Both the position numbers and the translations under genes were made by a program. A stretch of 7,494 nucleotides of DNA from Flavobacteriales bacterium UBA5869 (GTDB taxonomy: Bacteria; Bacteroidota; Bacteroidia; Flavobacteriales_D; Crocinitomicaceae): positions 1 to 7,494 of the forward strand of contig DJFP01000307.1 of NCBI GenBank assembly GCA_002432565.1. The letters are read 5' to 3'. The notes beneath the pieces were generated by a model. That model searched no databases. It was not told the DNA's origin and saw only the letters and a list, made by a program, of their open reading frames with translations. This document shows positions 1-6,490 of this stretch, piece after piece (the first letter of the stretch is position 1; each line of letters begins with the position of its first letter).

Positions 1-141
1 CATCTGATGAATTGTTTGTTTGCGAATGTACTGAATCCATCTCCAATCAACCTTGTCTGAAAAAGTAGACTTTTCGGATTAAAGCTTTCAATGAATGGTT
101 CTGATATACGTCCTCAAAAAAACGAGTACGGAAAATCGCAA

Positions 142-171
142 CTGCAATAAAAAACGCAAAACATATATTTG
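142..171 (+). promoter_or_regulatory. Candidate Bacteroidota promoter for the panD-like operon
   Basis: TATATTTG at 164-171 matches the Bacteroidota -7 consensus TAnnTTTG exactly. The upstream -33 element is weak: a CTG at 142-144, 19 bases before the -7 box, stands where TTG or TTTG is expected. Transcription would start near 175-178, about a dozen bases before the ATG at 189. The position just ahead of a three-gene unit supports it, but the poor -33 match keeps confidence moderate. Confidence 0.45.
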
Positions 172-188
172 ACCAAACTTAAACTAAA

Positions 189-551
189 ATGATAAACCTA
201 CTGAAAAGCAAAATTCAAGAGCTTATCGTCAGCGAAAGCTCACTGGATTATCCCGGAAGTATTTCACTTCCAATAGAACTGATCCAGGCTGCTAACCTTC
301 AAGAATTCGAACAGGTTTTTGTCAATAACAAAACGAACGGAGCAAGAATCAACACTTACGTTGTAATCAGTAAAAAAGCTGGATTCGTAAGTCTGAACGG
401 AGCCGCGTCTCACCATTTCAAGAAAGGTGATCTTATTCATGTACTCAGCTATCGTTTGGTAGGTGAAAAAAATGTTTCCAAGCACAAACCGATTCTTGTT
501 AGGGCGGATCTCAACAACAGGGTTATTGAAGCCAAACCTTATTTTATTTGA
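189..551 (+). CDS. panD: Divergent aspartate 1-decarboxylase (PanD-like, pyruvoyl enzyme)
   Basis: The 120-residue product aligns by eye along its whole length with PanD, which decarboxylates L-aspartate to beta-alanine for pantothenate and CoA synthesis. The self-cleavage site is present as Tyr21-Pro-Gly23-Ser24, so Ser24 would become the pyruvoyl cofactor. Also visible are Lys8 (E. coli Lys9), the TNGAR..TY segment with Arg53, Thr56 and Tyr57 (E. coli Arg54, Thr57, Tyr58), the NGAA motif at 70-73 and Gly80-Asp81. Length is normal for the family. It is divergent: the usual KIHR/KLHR near the N-terminus is Lys-Ile-Gln-Glu, so the position of E. coli His11 is Gln10, and Glu23 is replaced by Pro22. 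It may be a true PanD or a paralogue with another substrate. It is first in a three-gene unit, and the next ATG lies 2 bases after its stop. Confidence 0.8.
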   Translation: MINLLKSKIQELIVSESSLDYPGSISLPIELIQAANLQEFEQVFVNNKTNGARINTYVVISKKAGFVSLNGAASHHFKKGDLIHVLSYRLVGEKNVSKHKPILVRADLNNRVIEAKPYFI

Positions 552-553
552 TC

Positions 554-1246
554 ATGATCGTTTTTATTGCTCTTGCCACAAGTTTGGTTGTTATTTACCT
601 GGTGCTGTTTTTTGTTTTGAAGCAATCCCTTTCGATCAGTCACATTAGATTTCAGTCTGTTGAAGATCTTCAAAACCGATCTTCTGACCCTTTGATTTCA
701 GATGAACGTTTGCTCCGGAAAACTGCTTTTGAAAATGTTAGTATGCATCGTTCGCAGGCTTTTTACACGGATGAAGATATGGAAGCACCGTTTGATTTCA
801 TTGTCGTAAAAGATCGAAAATCAAAAACTCCGCTGCTATCAAGCAGGTCTTACACGAACCAATCTGTTATTCGGAAACAACTGCATGCTCATGATCCGGA
901 GGATTATTTAACTATTGTGTTGGATCCTGATGAGAACTACGTTCTCCTTGATCGTTTATCGGGAAATTTAGCGCATCCGCTTTTTCTTAAAATGCGTGAA
1001 CGGATCTTTATGAATTACTATATCCGGGTACTAAAAGCTTATCCGAAACATCATATTATATTGATGGCCCGCTCAAGTAAAGATGAACGTCTGCTGACGA
1101 AATACCTCCGGCTTGGTTTTCATGTAATCGGAAAACAAAAGCATAACCAAGTGGATCATTGGATCCTGATCTTGTCTGCCGGAAACCGCACTCAGGTCTT
1201 AGCTCAAAGTGCCAAACAATATCTTTTATTTAAACTTTTCACCTAA
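554..1246 (+). CDS. Membrane-anchored protein with GNAT-like C-terminal region
   Basis: The predicted product has 230 residues. I chose ATG 554 over the in-frame TTG at 548, which overlaps the upstream stop. Residues 2-23 form one strongly hydrophobic segment followed by Lys, which suggests an N-terminal membrane anchor with the rest of the protein probably cytoplasmic. Residues 80-205 resemble a GNAT acyltransferase fold: a beta-rich stretch, a helix, then the segment around 184-206 with Tyr-Leu-Arg-Leu-Gly-Phe followed by a hydrophobic strand, similar to the end of many GNAT domains. I do not see a clear acyl-CoA binding loop (Q/RxxGxG/A), so activity is uncertain and the assignment is only a fold-level guess. 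It lies between panD and the prenyltransferase, 2 bases after one and 1 base before the other, so co-translation and a shared pathway are likely. Substrate unknown. Confidence 0.6.
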   Translation: MIVFIALATSLVVIYLVLFFVLKQSLSISHIRFQSVEDLQNRSSDPLISDERLLRKTAFENVSMHRSQAFYTDEDMEAPFDFIVVKDRKSKTPLLSSRSYTNQSVIRKQLHAHDPEDYLTIVLDPDENYVLLDRLSGNLAHPLFLKMRERIFMNYYIRVLKAYPKHHIILMARSSKDERLLTKYLRLGFHVIGKQKHNQVDHWILILSAGNRTQVLAQSAKQYLLFKLFT

Positions 1247-1247
1247 T

Positions 1248-2138
1248 ATGTTGACCAAATTAAAAGCCACGTTTACCCTCATGCGCTGGTTTCATGAGGT
1301 AGTTGTCATGATTCCATTCGTTGCATTGTATGGATGCACTTATTACTTCGGGAAATCTCAGATGCAAACTTCTTTTGGAGGCATCGTTTTGTTGTGTTTT
1401 GCCGTGCAATTACTAATTGCAGCAGGCTGCGTGATGAATGACATCCGGGATAAGGAAATTGATGCAGTAAACAAACCGAATACTCGTATTATCGGAAGAA
1501 TTTATACTGTGAGACAAAGCTACCTGCTGTTTATAGTCTTAATGTCCCTGGCATTTTTGGTCAGTATCGTACTAACGATTTTCTATTTTCGTGACTGGTG
1601 GTGGATTTCCCTTATGATAGTTGCTCTATCTTTTCTGTACAATCTTTGGCTAAAGAGAACACCACTTGTCGGAAACCTGTTGATGGCAGGGATGACCGCC
1701 TGGATTGCATTAGTCATTAAAGCATATCTTTCAAAAGACCTGACCGCAATAAACAGCGAACCACTAAATCTCTTGTTTGACCTGTTTGCCCTGATATCAT
1801 TCGCGATTATTATACCCCGGGAATTAAGTCTTGATATTTCTGATCTCCAGGGCGATTTAAGTGATGAATGTTATACGCTTCCGGCAAAAATAGGTGAGCA
1901 AAATAGTAAGTGGGTGGTAACCGCCTTACTTATTCTATTTGTCATCAGCGGAGGATTCGTCTCGTACTTTTATCCTTATCAGCGTATTACTTTCGGAATT
2001 GGAAGCGGGTTGATTATTTTTTACCTGTTTTGGTTGTTCCGGTGCAAAGAGCGAATCGACTACATTCGTGCCGGTCGTTTTCTTTGGGCAATCATGATTG
2101 TAATGTTCCTGCTGGCAACTTATTTTACCTTCCCCTGA
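1248..2138 (+). CDS. UbiA-family prenyltransferase
   Basis: The 296-residue, very hydrophobic protein has about eight or nine membrane segments, in line with the UbiA superfamily, which transfers isoprenyl chains from a diphosphate donor to an aromatic ring, glycerol phosphate or similar acceptor in the membrane. Both metal-diphosphate motifs are visible: Asn64-Asp65-x2-Asp68-x3-Asp72 and Asp196-x2-Asp199-x3-Asp203, the second followed by Tyr-Thr-Leu-Pro as in the family. Length is typical. I chose ATG 1248, one base after the upstream stop, rather than a GTG at 1209 inside the preceding gene. Acceptor and chain length cannot be read from the sequence. Many Bacteroidota relatives are labelled geranylgeranylglycerol-phosphate geranylgeranyltransferase, and a menaquinone or pigment role is also possible. 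It closes the three-gene unit and faces sucC. Confidence 0.88.
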   Translation: MLTKLKATFTLMRWFHEVVVMIPFVALYGCTYYFGKSQMQTSFGGIVLLCFAVQLLIAAGCVMNDIRDKEIDAVNKPNTRIIGRIYTVRQSYLLFIVLMSLAFLVSIVLTIFYFRDWWWISLMIVALSFLYNLWLKRTPLVGNLLMAGMTAWIALVIKAYLSKDLTAINSEPLNLLFDLFALISFAIIIPRELSLDISDLQGDLSDECYTLPAKIGEQNSKWVVTALLILFVISGGFVSYFYPYQRITFGIGSGLIIFYLFWLFRCKERIDYIRAGRFLWAIMIVMFLLATYFTFP

Positions 2139-2142
2139 TCTC

Positions 2143-2202
2143 AAAACAGCAGGGATGCGATAAAAAAACAGTAGGGACGCGAAGCATCGCGTCCCTACCT
2201 GT
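2143..2202. repeat. REP-like palindromic element with decayed half-copy
   Basis: GTAGGGACGCGA (2171-2182) and TCGCGTCCCTAC (2187-2198) form a perfect 12-bp inverted repeat around the loop AGCA. With one bulge the pairing extends through ACAG/CTGT to 2202. Just upstream, 2143-2160 repeats 2165-2182 with two differences in 18 bases (both transitions), like a degenerate half of the same unit. Palindromes of this GTAG(G/A)GACGCGA type are dispersed between genes in several bacterial phyla (recalled knowledge, not searched). It sits between two convergent genes, a usual place for such elements. It could also help end transcription of the prenyltransferase gene, but no T-tract follows. Confidence 0.7.
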
Positions 2203-2221
2203 TGTATGTCATTAATTTGCG

Positions 2222-2273
2222 AAAAAAGCCCCGACACTTTCCCAAAACTTCGGGACTCCGTGACCGGGGCTTT
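2222..2273 (-). terminator. Bidirectional intrinsic terminator between the prenyltransferase gene and sucC
   Basis: AAAGCCCCG (2225-2233) pairs with CGGGGCTTT (2265-2273). A further CAC/GTG pairing (2235-2237 with 2260-2262) lies inside, and the apical region is long. Read on the minus strand the stem is followed by six T residues (plus-strand A at 2222-2227), so it is strongest for sucC, whose stop lies about 22 bases upstream. On the plus strand the stem ends in TTTCCTTTA, so it can also stop transcripts from the prenyltransferase operon. Confidence 0.8.
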
Positions 2274-2295
2274 CCTTTATTATTTTAAGATCAGC

Positions 2296-3507
2296 TTAAG
2301 CCAATACTTCTTTCACTTTATCTGCAGCTTCCTGCAACAATACAGCTGAATGTACATTCAATCCTGAATCGTCAATGATCTTTTTCGCTTCAATTGCATT
2401 TGTTCCCTGCAGACGAACGATGATCGGAACCGGAATATTCCCGATGCTCTTGTAAGCATCAACAACTCCTTGAGCCACACGGTCGCAACGAACGATACCA
2501 CCGAAAATATTGATCAAAATTGCTTTTACGTTCGGATCTTTCAAAATGATGTGGAATGCTTTCTCAACACGCTCAGCATCTGCTGTTCCACCAACATCCA
2601 GGAAGTTAGCAGGGTTACCACCGGAATACTTGATGATATCCATGGTAGCCATCGCCAAACCTGCTCCGTTTACCATACAGGCAACGTTTCCGTCCAGTTT
2701 CACGAAGTTCAATCCTGCTGCATCAGCTTCAACATCCAATGGATCTTCTTCTGAAGTATCGCGCATAGCTGCGTAATCCGGGTGACGGTACAATCCGTTT
2801 CCATCCAAAGTTACTTTAGCATCTACTGCAATAATCTTGTTATCTGAAGTTTTCAATACCGGGTTGATCTCGAACATCGCAGCATCACATCCTTCGTAAG
2901 CATTGTATAAATTAACAACGAATTTTGTCATTTGCTTGAAAGCTTCTCCTGACAATCCAAGGTTGAAAGCAATCTTACGAGCCTGGAATCCCTGAATTCC
3001 TACACGCGGATCGATTTCTTCTTTGAAAATCAAATGCGGAGTATCGTGAGCAACTGTTTCGATGTCCATTCCACCTTCCGTAGAGTACATGATGGTGTTG
3101 CGTCCTTTTTCACGGTCCAATAAAACGGACATATAGAACTCTTCTACTTCAGCTTCACCCGGGTAATAAACGTCCTCAGCCAGCAAAATCTTGCTCACCA
3201 ATTTCCCTTTCCCGTTTGTTTGAGCAGTTTCAAGGTGTCCTCCAAGGATTCCTTTTACTTTCTCCTCAACCTGGTCAATTCCTTTTGCCAAAACTACACC
3301 GTTAGAACCAGTTTCCTGAACGATCCCTTTTCCGCGACCTCCAGCATGGATCTGTGCTTTTACCACATACCAACCTGTTCCTGTTTCCTCTGTCAATTTT
3401 TTAGCTGCAGCAACTGCATCCTCTACTTTTTCTACAACAACTCCGCGCTGGATAGCAACACCGTATTTTTGTAAAATTGATTTTCCTTGATATTCGTGTA
3501 AGTTCAT
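2296..3507 (-). CDS. sucC: Succinate-CoA ligase (ADP-forming) subunit beta
   Basis: The 403-residue product is the beta subunit of the TCA-cycle enzyme that interconverts succinyl-CoA and succinate with nucleotide triphosphate formation in the cytoplasm. The N-terminal MNLHEYQGK is the family start. An ATP-grasp domain follows, with the Lys-Ala-Gln-x-x-Ala-Gly-Gly-Arg-Gly-Lys-Gly nucleotide-binding stretch at 50-61. The magnesium ligands appear as Asn215 in EINP and Asp229 in VDAK. The C-terminal ligase domain holds [10 protein letters not shown] (281-290), NFLDVGG (301-307) and [10 protein letters not shown] (333-342). Length is a little above the E. coli protein. The alpha-subunit gene sucD is not next to it, and the upstream neighbour is the unrelated divergent nuclease gene. 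The leader is A-rich without Shine-Dalgarno. A weak -7-like TACCTTTA (minus strand, 3541-3534) is the only promoter hint I see. Confidence 0.97.
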   Translation of the reverse strand: MNLHEYQGKSILQKYGVAIQRGVVVEKVEDAVAAAKKLTEETGTGWYVVKAQIHAGGRGKGIVQETGSNGVVLAKGIDQVEEKVKGILGGHLETAQTNGKGKLVSKILLAEDVYYPGEAEVEEFYMSVLLDREKGRNTIMYSTEGGMDIETVAHDTPHLIFKEEIDPRVGIQGFQARKIAFNLGLSGEAFKQMTKFVVNLYNAYEGCDAAMFEINPVLKTSDNKIIAVDAKVTLDGNGLYRHPDYAAMRDTSEEDPLDVEADAAGLNFVKLDGNVACMVNGAGLAMATMDIIKYSGGNPANFLDVGGTADAERVEKAFHIILKDPNVKAILINIFGGIVRCDRVAQGVVDAYKSIGNIPVPIIVRLQGTNAIEAKKIIDDSGLNVHSAVLLQEAADKVKEVLA

Positions 3508-3624
3508 GACAACTTTTTAAATTTTTGGTGCGCTAAAGGTAAACATTTAATTGGTTCGAGATAATCGGAATCCTATAAAAATTCAAAGGAATTGTAAAAT
3601 TAATATAGACTGTTTTTTCCAGCA

Positions 3625-3658
3625 TTTGATTGATAGAAAAAATTAAAATTTATATTTA
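3625..3658 (+). promoter_or_regulatory. Candidate promoter of the nuclease gene
   Basis: TTTG at 3625-3628 is followed after 22 bases by TATATTTA at 3651-3658, one mismatch from the Bacteroidota -7 consensus TAnnTTTG. The ATG at 3683 lies 24 bases further on. The spacer is at the long end of the usual range and the surroundings are very AT-rich, so a chance match is possible. The 175-base region 3508-3682 must hold divergent start signals for sucC and this gene. Confidence 0.4.
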
Positions 3659-3682
3659 TCGGACTAAACGGAACCAATCATT

Positions 3683-5545
3683 ATGAAACTGGAAAAAATA
3701 CTTGACCAACTTGGCGCACTTGAAAAAAACGCATTTATAAAAATTATCGATTCGATAATTGCATCGAAACCTAAAAATGCTAAACAAATAGATCAAATTT
3801 TAGCTTCTTCTTATGGAGGGATAAAAAACGTTGATAATTCAAATATTGCTCAAATTTTCAACTTAGTAGAAGACGAATTTATAGCAGGAATAAAAACCGA
3901 ATTTCGAAAAACCTCTTCACAATTGGATATCGTAATTGATCTAATTATTCAAGACGGTAATTCAATATTGAAACAGGAATGGTTTTCCAGGCTTTATGAA
4001 AATGAAGTAAAAGTTTTAAAAGGAAAAATCAAGCAGTTTCAGGCTGACATTGACGATGAAAAAAGTGATCTCTCGTCTGAAAGGAAACGAGATTACAGAA
4101 TCTACAAATCTTGTTTAAAAACAGCATACCAAAACGATTCAAACAATAATCAGGAACACAAAATTACTAATGATGAGTTATCAATTCTAATTACAATCTC
4201 GAAAGAACTGGAGCTTTCTCAAGACGAAGTGAAATTGATTAATTATTCGGTAATTGAACCAAAGAAAATTGATACTATTCAGATCGTTGAACAATTAAAG
4301 AGTATCGGAATATTATTTGTTTCTAAAAAAACGAATACATTATACATATCCGATGAAATGGTCCGTGTTTTAAGAAAAGTCAGAAAGAAAGACGTTGCAG
4401 ATAAATTCCTCAGAAGAGTACTCAAATTATTTAAAGATCCTCAAATCAATTTAATTTGTAAAAAGCATAATATCGATCGAAGACTTTCTATTCCTGAAAA
4501 AATTGAAACAATTATTAAAAATGGGATCTCATTAAAAGACATTCTCTCCGAGTCTGTCCATAAAGAAGGAACCTCGCTTTTAGATAAAAGAAGATTTATC
4601 AATGAATTCTGTGATAAACACTTAAATATTACCCCGGCATTGAAAGGTTCTACGGTTGATGAAAAACTAAATAACTTACTTAATCATTTCGAACATATCG
4701 AAAAAGATGAAAAAGTCGGTATTTCACATGATGGGTATGCAAAACTTCTAAGGGATTTAAAAGAGTCAAATCTTGGAATTGAAAAGGCTTTAAAAACAAC
4801 ACTTAATCAAAGTTCGGAAACAGATTTACTTCAGACAGATTATCTCTTAGATCGGAATATCAAACCAGCAGATATTCTTGAGTTAATTTCTGAAGAGCAA
4901 TTAATTACATTTTGTACAAATCAAAACATCAAAACACGGGGGGAAAAAATATCCAATATTCTGGAAGCATATACTGATTCAGAAAACATTTTCATTGAAA
5001 ATTACGAGAATATTGGTTTCAGAAGATTCAATGAGTTAAAAGATGCTGGACTTTTATTAAAAGAAGCCGAACTGGGACTAAAATTCGAAGAAATCACCAA
5101 ATTAATCTTTACGCAACTCGGCTTGTCGATTGATGATAACTTAAAGAAAAAGATCAATACAACCAAGGATGCAATGGATATTCTAATCAATGTTGGTAAC
5201 AATGATATTATAATAGTTGAATGTAAAACTCAAAAAGAGGCGGGGTACAATAAATTTTCCAGCGTTTCTAGACAAATAAAATCTTACAAACACGTAGCGG
5301 AATCTCACGGACATAGAGTGGTAAAAACATTACTTGTCGCTCCTGATTTTTCCGATCAGTTTATTTCCGAATGTGATTCAGACTTGTCTACAAGTGAAAT
5401 TCATTTGTCATTAATTACAGCTAGTTCATTACTTAAAATCTTGGATGGATTCAAATTACAATCCAAACATAAAGTATTTCCACATGTTCTTTTGAGAGAT
5501 GTATTGATAGATGAAAACAGGATTATAAAAGCGATCTCTAAATAA
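3683..5545 (+). CDS. Stand-alone protein with PD-(D/E)XK nuclease domain and SAP-like segments
   Basis: I do not recognise this 620-residue protein as a named family. The C-terminal part (about 464-590) reads as a PD-(D/E)XK nuclease: Glu469/Glu470 in a helix of the form GLKFEEITKLIF, Asp499 in AMDILI, Glu513-x-Lys515 in VECKT, and a downstream Gln531-x3-Tyr535, as in RecB- and Mrr-like nucleases. All expected catalytic positions are present. Two upstream stretches (about 254-290 and 403-431) look like SAP-type helix-turn-helix modules that bind DNA, and 161-235 may be a helical, winged-helix-like region; these are resemblances only. Residues 105-140 are charged and possibly coiled coil. No methyltransferase, helicase or transposase gene is adjacent. 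A hand-counted 60-base line (4501-4560) has 19 G/C, against 31 in a sucC line (2641-2700) and 26 in a phhA line (6001-6060), which suggests horizontal acquisition. Defence or repair is a reasonable guess; neither is shown. Confidence 0.75.
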   Translation: MKLEKILDQLGALEKNAFIKIIDSIIASKPKNAKQIDQILASSYGGIKNVDNSNIAQIFNLVEDEFIAGIKTEFRKTSSQLDIVIDLIIQDGNSILKQEWFSRLYENEVKVLKGKIKQFQADIDDEKSDLSSERKRDYRIYKSCLKTAYQNDSNNNQEHKITNDELSILITISKELELSQDEVKLINYSVIEPKKIDTIQIVEQLKSIGILFVSKKTNTLYISDEMVRVLRKVRKKDVADKFLRRVLKLFKDPQINLICKKHNIDRRLSIPEKIETIIKNGISLKDILSESVHKEGTSLLDKRRFINEFCDKHLNITPALKGSTVDEKLNNLLNHFEHIEKDEKVGISHDGYAKLLRDLKESNLGIEKALKTTLNQSSETDLLQTDYLLDRNIKPADILELISEEQLITFCTNQNIKTRGEKISNILEAYTDSENIFIENYENIGFRRFNELKDAGLLLKEAELGLKFEEITKLIFTQLGLSIDDNLKKKINTTKDAMDILINVGNNDIIIVECKTQKEAGYNKFSSVSRQIKSYKHVAESHGHRVVKTLLVAPDFSDQFISECDSDLSTSEIHLSLITASSLLKILDGFKLQSKHKVFPHVLLRDVLIDENRIIKAISK

Positions 5546-5566
5546 ATTAACAATAGCTATTTAATC

Positions 5567-5597
5567 TTGTTCGTTAAAAAACAATTCAATACATTTG
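5567..5597 (+). promoter_or_regulatory. Bacteroidota promoter driving the phhA leader
   Basis: TTG at 5567-5569 and TACATTTG at 5590-5597 are 20 bases apart. The -7 box fits TAnnTTTG exactly, the best promoter match in the window. Transcription should begin near 5600-5604, right at or just before the leader peptide ATG at 5602. If so, translation would be leaderless, or would start at the second in-frame ATG, 5614. Confidence 0.65.
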
Positions 5598-5601
5598 CTT
5601 C

Positions 5602-5664
5602 ATGAATAGTCCAATGCATAGCTGTGCTTATTATTACGAGTTTCTAAACCAGGGAACCGAATAA
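5602..5664 (+). CDS. Putative tyrosine-rich leader peptide of phhA
   Basis: This is a 20-codon open frame, MNSPMHSCAYYYEFLNQGTE and then TAA. Residues 10-12 are three consecutive Tyr codons (TAT TAT TAC, 5629-5637), and a Phe codon follows two places later (5641-5643). It lies between a good promoter and an intrinsic terminator, immediately ahead of the gene for the enzyme that turns phenylalanine into tyrosine. The role inferred is to sense charged tRNA-Tyr through ribosome stalling, not to make a functional product. An alternative start is ATG 5614, which keeps all Tyr codons. No Shine-Dalgarno is visible, which is normal for this phylum. A small open frame can arise by chance; the run of Tyr codons in this exact context is what makes it convincing. 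Confidence 0.6.
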   Translation: MNSPMHSCAYYYEFLNQGTE

Positions 5665-5690
5665 GTCGTTATGTATACTTTATAGCTGTG

Positions 5691-5724
5691 AAGCCCGGTT
5701 CTTTTTTGAGCCGGGCTTTTTTTT
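5691..5724 (+). terminator. Strong intrinsic terminator just upstream of phhA
   Basis: AAGCCCGGTTC (5691-5701) pairs with GAGCCGGGCTT (5708-5718) as an 11-bp stem with one T-G wobble and a six-T loop. The stem runs directly into a T-tract ending at 5724. The minus strand lacks a following T-run, so it acts on plus-strand transcription. It ends only 22 bases before the phhA ATG, too close for a separate promoter to fit between. The operon must therefore be transcribed through it, which supports attenuation. Confidence 0.88.
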
Positions 5725-5746
5725 ATTCATCCATTCTTCTTTTGAA

Positions 5747-6490
5747 ATGAAACAACAATTTGAAAAGTACACAAAAGATGACCTTGCCGTTTGGTCTTTG
5801 TTATTCGAAAGGCAGGTCGAAAACCTGGAACACAAAGCCTGTTCCGCTTACCTGGAATCATTGGCAAAAATGCGCGATGTACTAAATCCGCATGAACTCC
5901 CCAATTTTGAACGTATCAACTATTGGTTCAAACAGCAAACCGGGTGGGAAATCTATTGTGTACCAGGGCTGATCGAAGTAGAAGACTTTTTTGACCTGCT
6001 GGCAGAAAAGAAGTTTCCTTCATCAACCTGGCTGCGTTCAAAAGACAAACTGGATTACCTCGAAGAACCGGATATGTTCCACGATATTTTCGGACATGTT
6101 CCGCTGCTTTGTAATGAAAGCTATTCGACTTTCGTGCACGAATTCGGCAAATTGGGCAAACAATTTAAAGGAAATGCGGAGCGGATCCTGGAATTACAAC
6201 GCTTATATTGGTTTACCATCGAGTTCGGGTTAATTTCAGATAAAGAGGGACTACGGATCTTCGGAGCAGGAATCATTTCTTCTTTTCACGAGTCCATTTC
6301 CAGTCTTTCAGGCAAAGAAGTAAACCATATTCCGTTTGACCTGAATATCATCATTCAAACGGATTTTTGCACCAACGAATTGCAGCAGACATACTTTGTA
6401 ATCGATCACCTGGAACAATTGGAAACAGCAGTAAAAACACTTTCAAATACTTTAAGTCATGAATTGGAACATTTTAGCACATCAATTTAG
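5747..6490 (+). CDS. phhA: Phenylalanine 4-monooxygenase
   Basis: The 247-residue, single-domain aromatic amino acid hydroxylase converts L-phenylalanine to L-tyrosine with O2 and a tetrahydropterin cofactor in the cytoplasm, the first step of phenylalanine breakdown. The non-heme iron ligands are all visible: His112 and His117 in EPDMFHDIFGHVPLL and Glu159 in FTIEFGL. The conserved VPGLI (72-76) and STWLR (93-97) stretches precede them. Length matches bacterial enzymes, which lack the animal regulatory domain. The start at 5747 gives the expected N-terminus, with FEKYTKDD near the beginning. The gene overlaps the cofactor-recycling dehydratase gene by 32 bases. Upstream is a Tyr-codon leader and terminator, so expression is probably under attenuation by tyrosine supply. 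Confidence 0.96.
   Translation: MKQQFEKYTKDDLAVWSLLFERQVENLEHKACSAYLESLAKMRDVLNPHELPNFERINYWFKQQTGWEIYCVPGLIEVEDFFDLLAEKKFPSSTWLRSKDKLDYLEEPDMFHDIFGHVPLLCNESYSTFVHEFGKLGKQFKGNAERILELQRLYWFTIEFGLISDKEGLRIFGAGIISSFHESISSLSGKEVNHIPFDLNIIIQTDFCTNELQQTYFVIDHLEQLETAVKTLSNTLSHELEHFSTSI

Larger units (their letters stand above)
5602..5724 (+). promoter_or_regulatory. Putative ribosome-mediated attenuator of the phhA-phhB operon
   Basis: Mutually exclusive pairings can be drawn by hand. Segment 2 (GGGAACCG, 5652-5659) can pair with CGGTTCTT (5696-5703): six Watson-Crick pairs plus two G-U. That occupies the 5' arm of the terminator. Segment 2 can instead fold back on the leader coding region: GTTTCT (5640-5645) with GGGAAC (5652-5657), extended by CTTATT (5627-5632) with AATAAG (5660-5665), a stem whose 5' arm includes Tyr codons. 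A ribosome stalled on the Tyr codons would cover 5640-5645 and leave 5652-5659 free to form the antiterminator. A ribosome reaching the TAA at 5662-5664 would cover segment 2 and let the terminator form. Low tyrosine would therefore turn phhA on. Alternatives are a free-standing small RNA of about 120 bases, or a ligand-binding riboswitch, although I recognise no known class. Confidence 0.6.

Noticed and set aside
1..68. Possible 3' end of an upstream gene: two plus-strand frames are open from the left edge, one to TGA at 58-60 and one to TAG at 66-68. A minus-strand ATG at 40 is also open to the edge.
   Set aside because: All are under 25 codons, none resembles a protein I know, and nothing chooses between them. 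The flanking sequence to the left is needed. I see no gene in 69-188.
463..648. Plus-strand open frame across the panD/GNAT-like junction
   Set aside because: It overlaps two better-supported genes in another frame and its translation shows no domain-like pattern.
1910..2237. Open frames on both strands over the prenyltransferase 3' end and the intergenic repeats
   Set aside because: They run through the palindrome and the terminator hairpin and overlap the well-supported UbiA-family frame.
2470..3474. Several plus-strand open frames opposite sucC
   Set aside because: They are antisense shadows of a strongly conserved gene, with Cys/Phe/Ser-rich translations typical of such shadows.
2296..3507. 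sucC without adjacent sucD as a sign of rearrangement
   Set aside because: Separate sucC and sucD loci are, as far as I recall, not rare in Bacteroidota, so this alone is not notable.
5546..5581. A terminator directly after the nuclease gene (TTGTT...AACAA near 5567-5585)
   Set aside because: The pairing is only five A/T-rich base pairs without a clear T-tract. Transcripts of the nuclease gene probably end at the 5691-5724 terminator instead.
5602..5724. Known riboswitch or a tRNA/SRP-type RNA in the phhA leader
   Set aside because: I found no tRNA cloverleaf, no SRP apical motif and no core of the riboswitch classes I can recognise. The Tyr-codon frame explains the region better. A free-standing small RNA remains a minor alternative.
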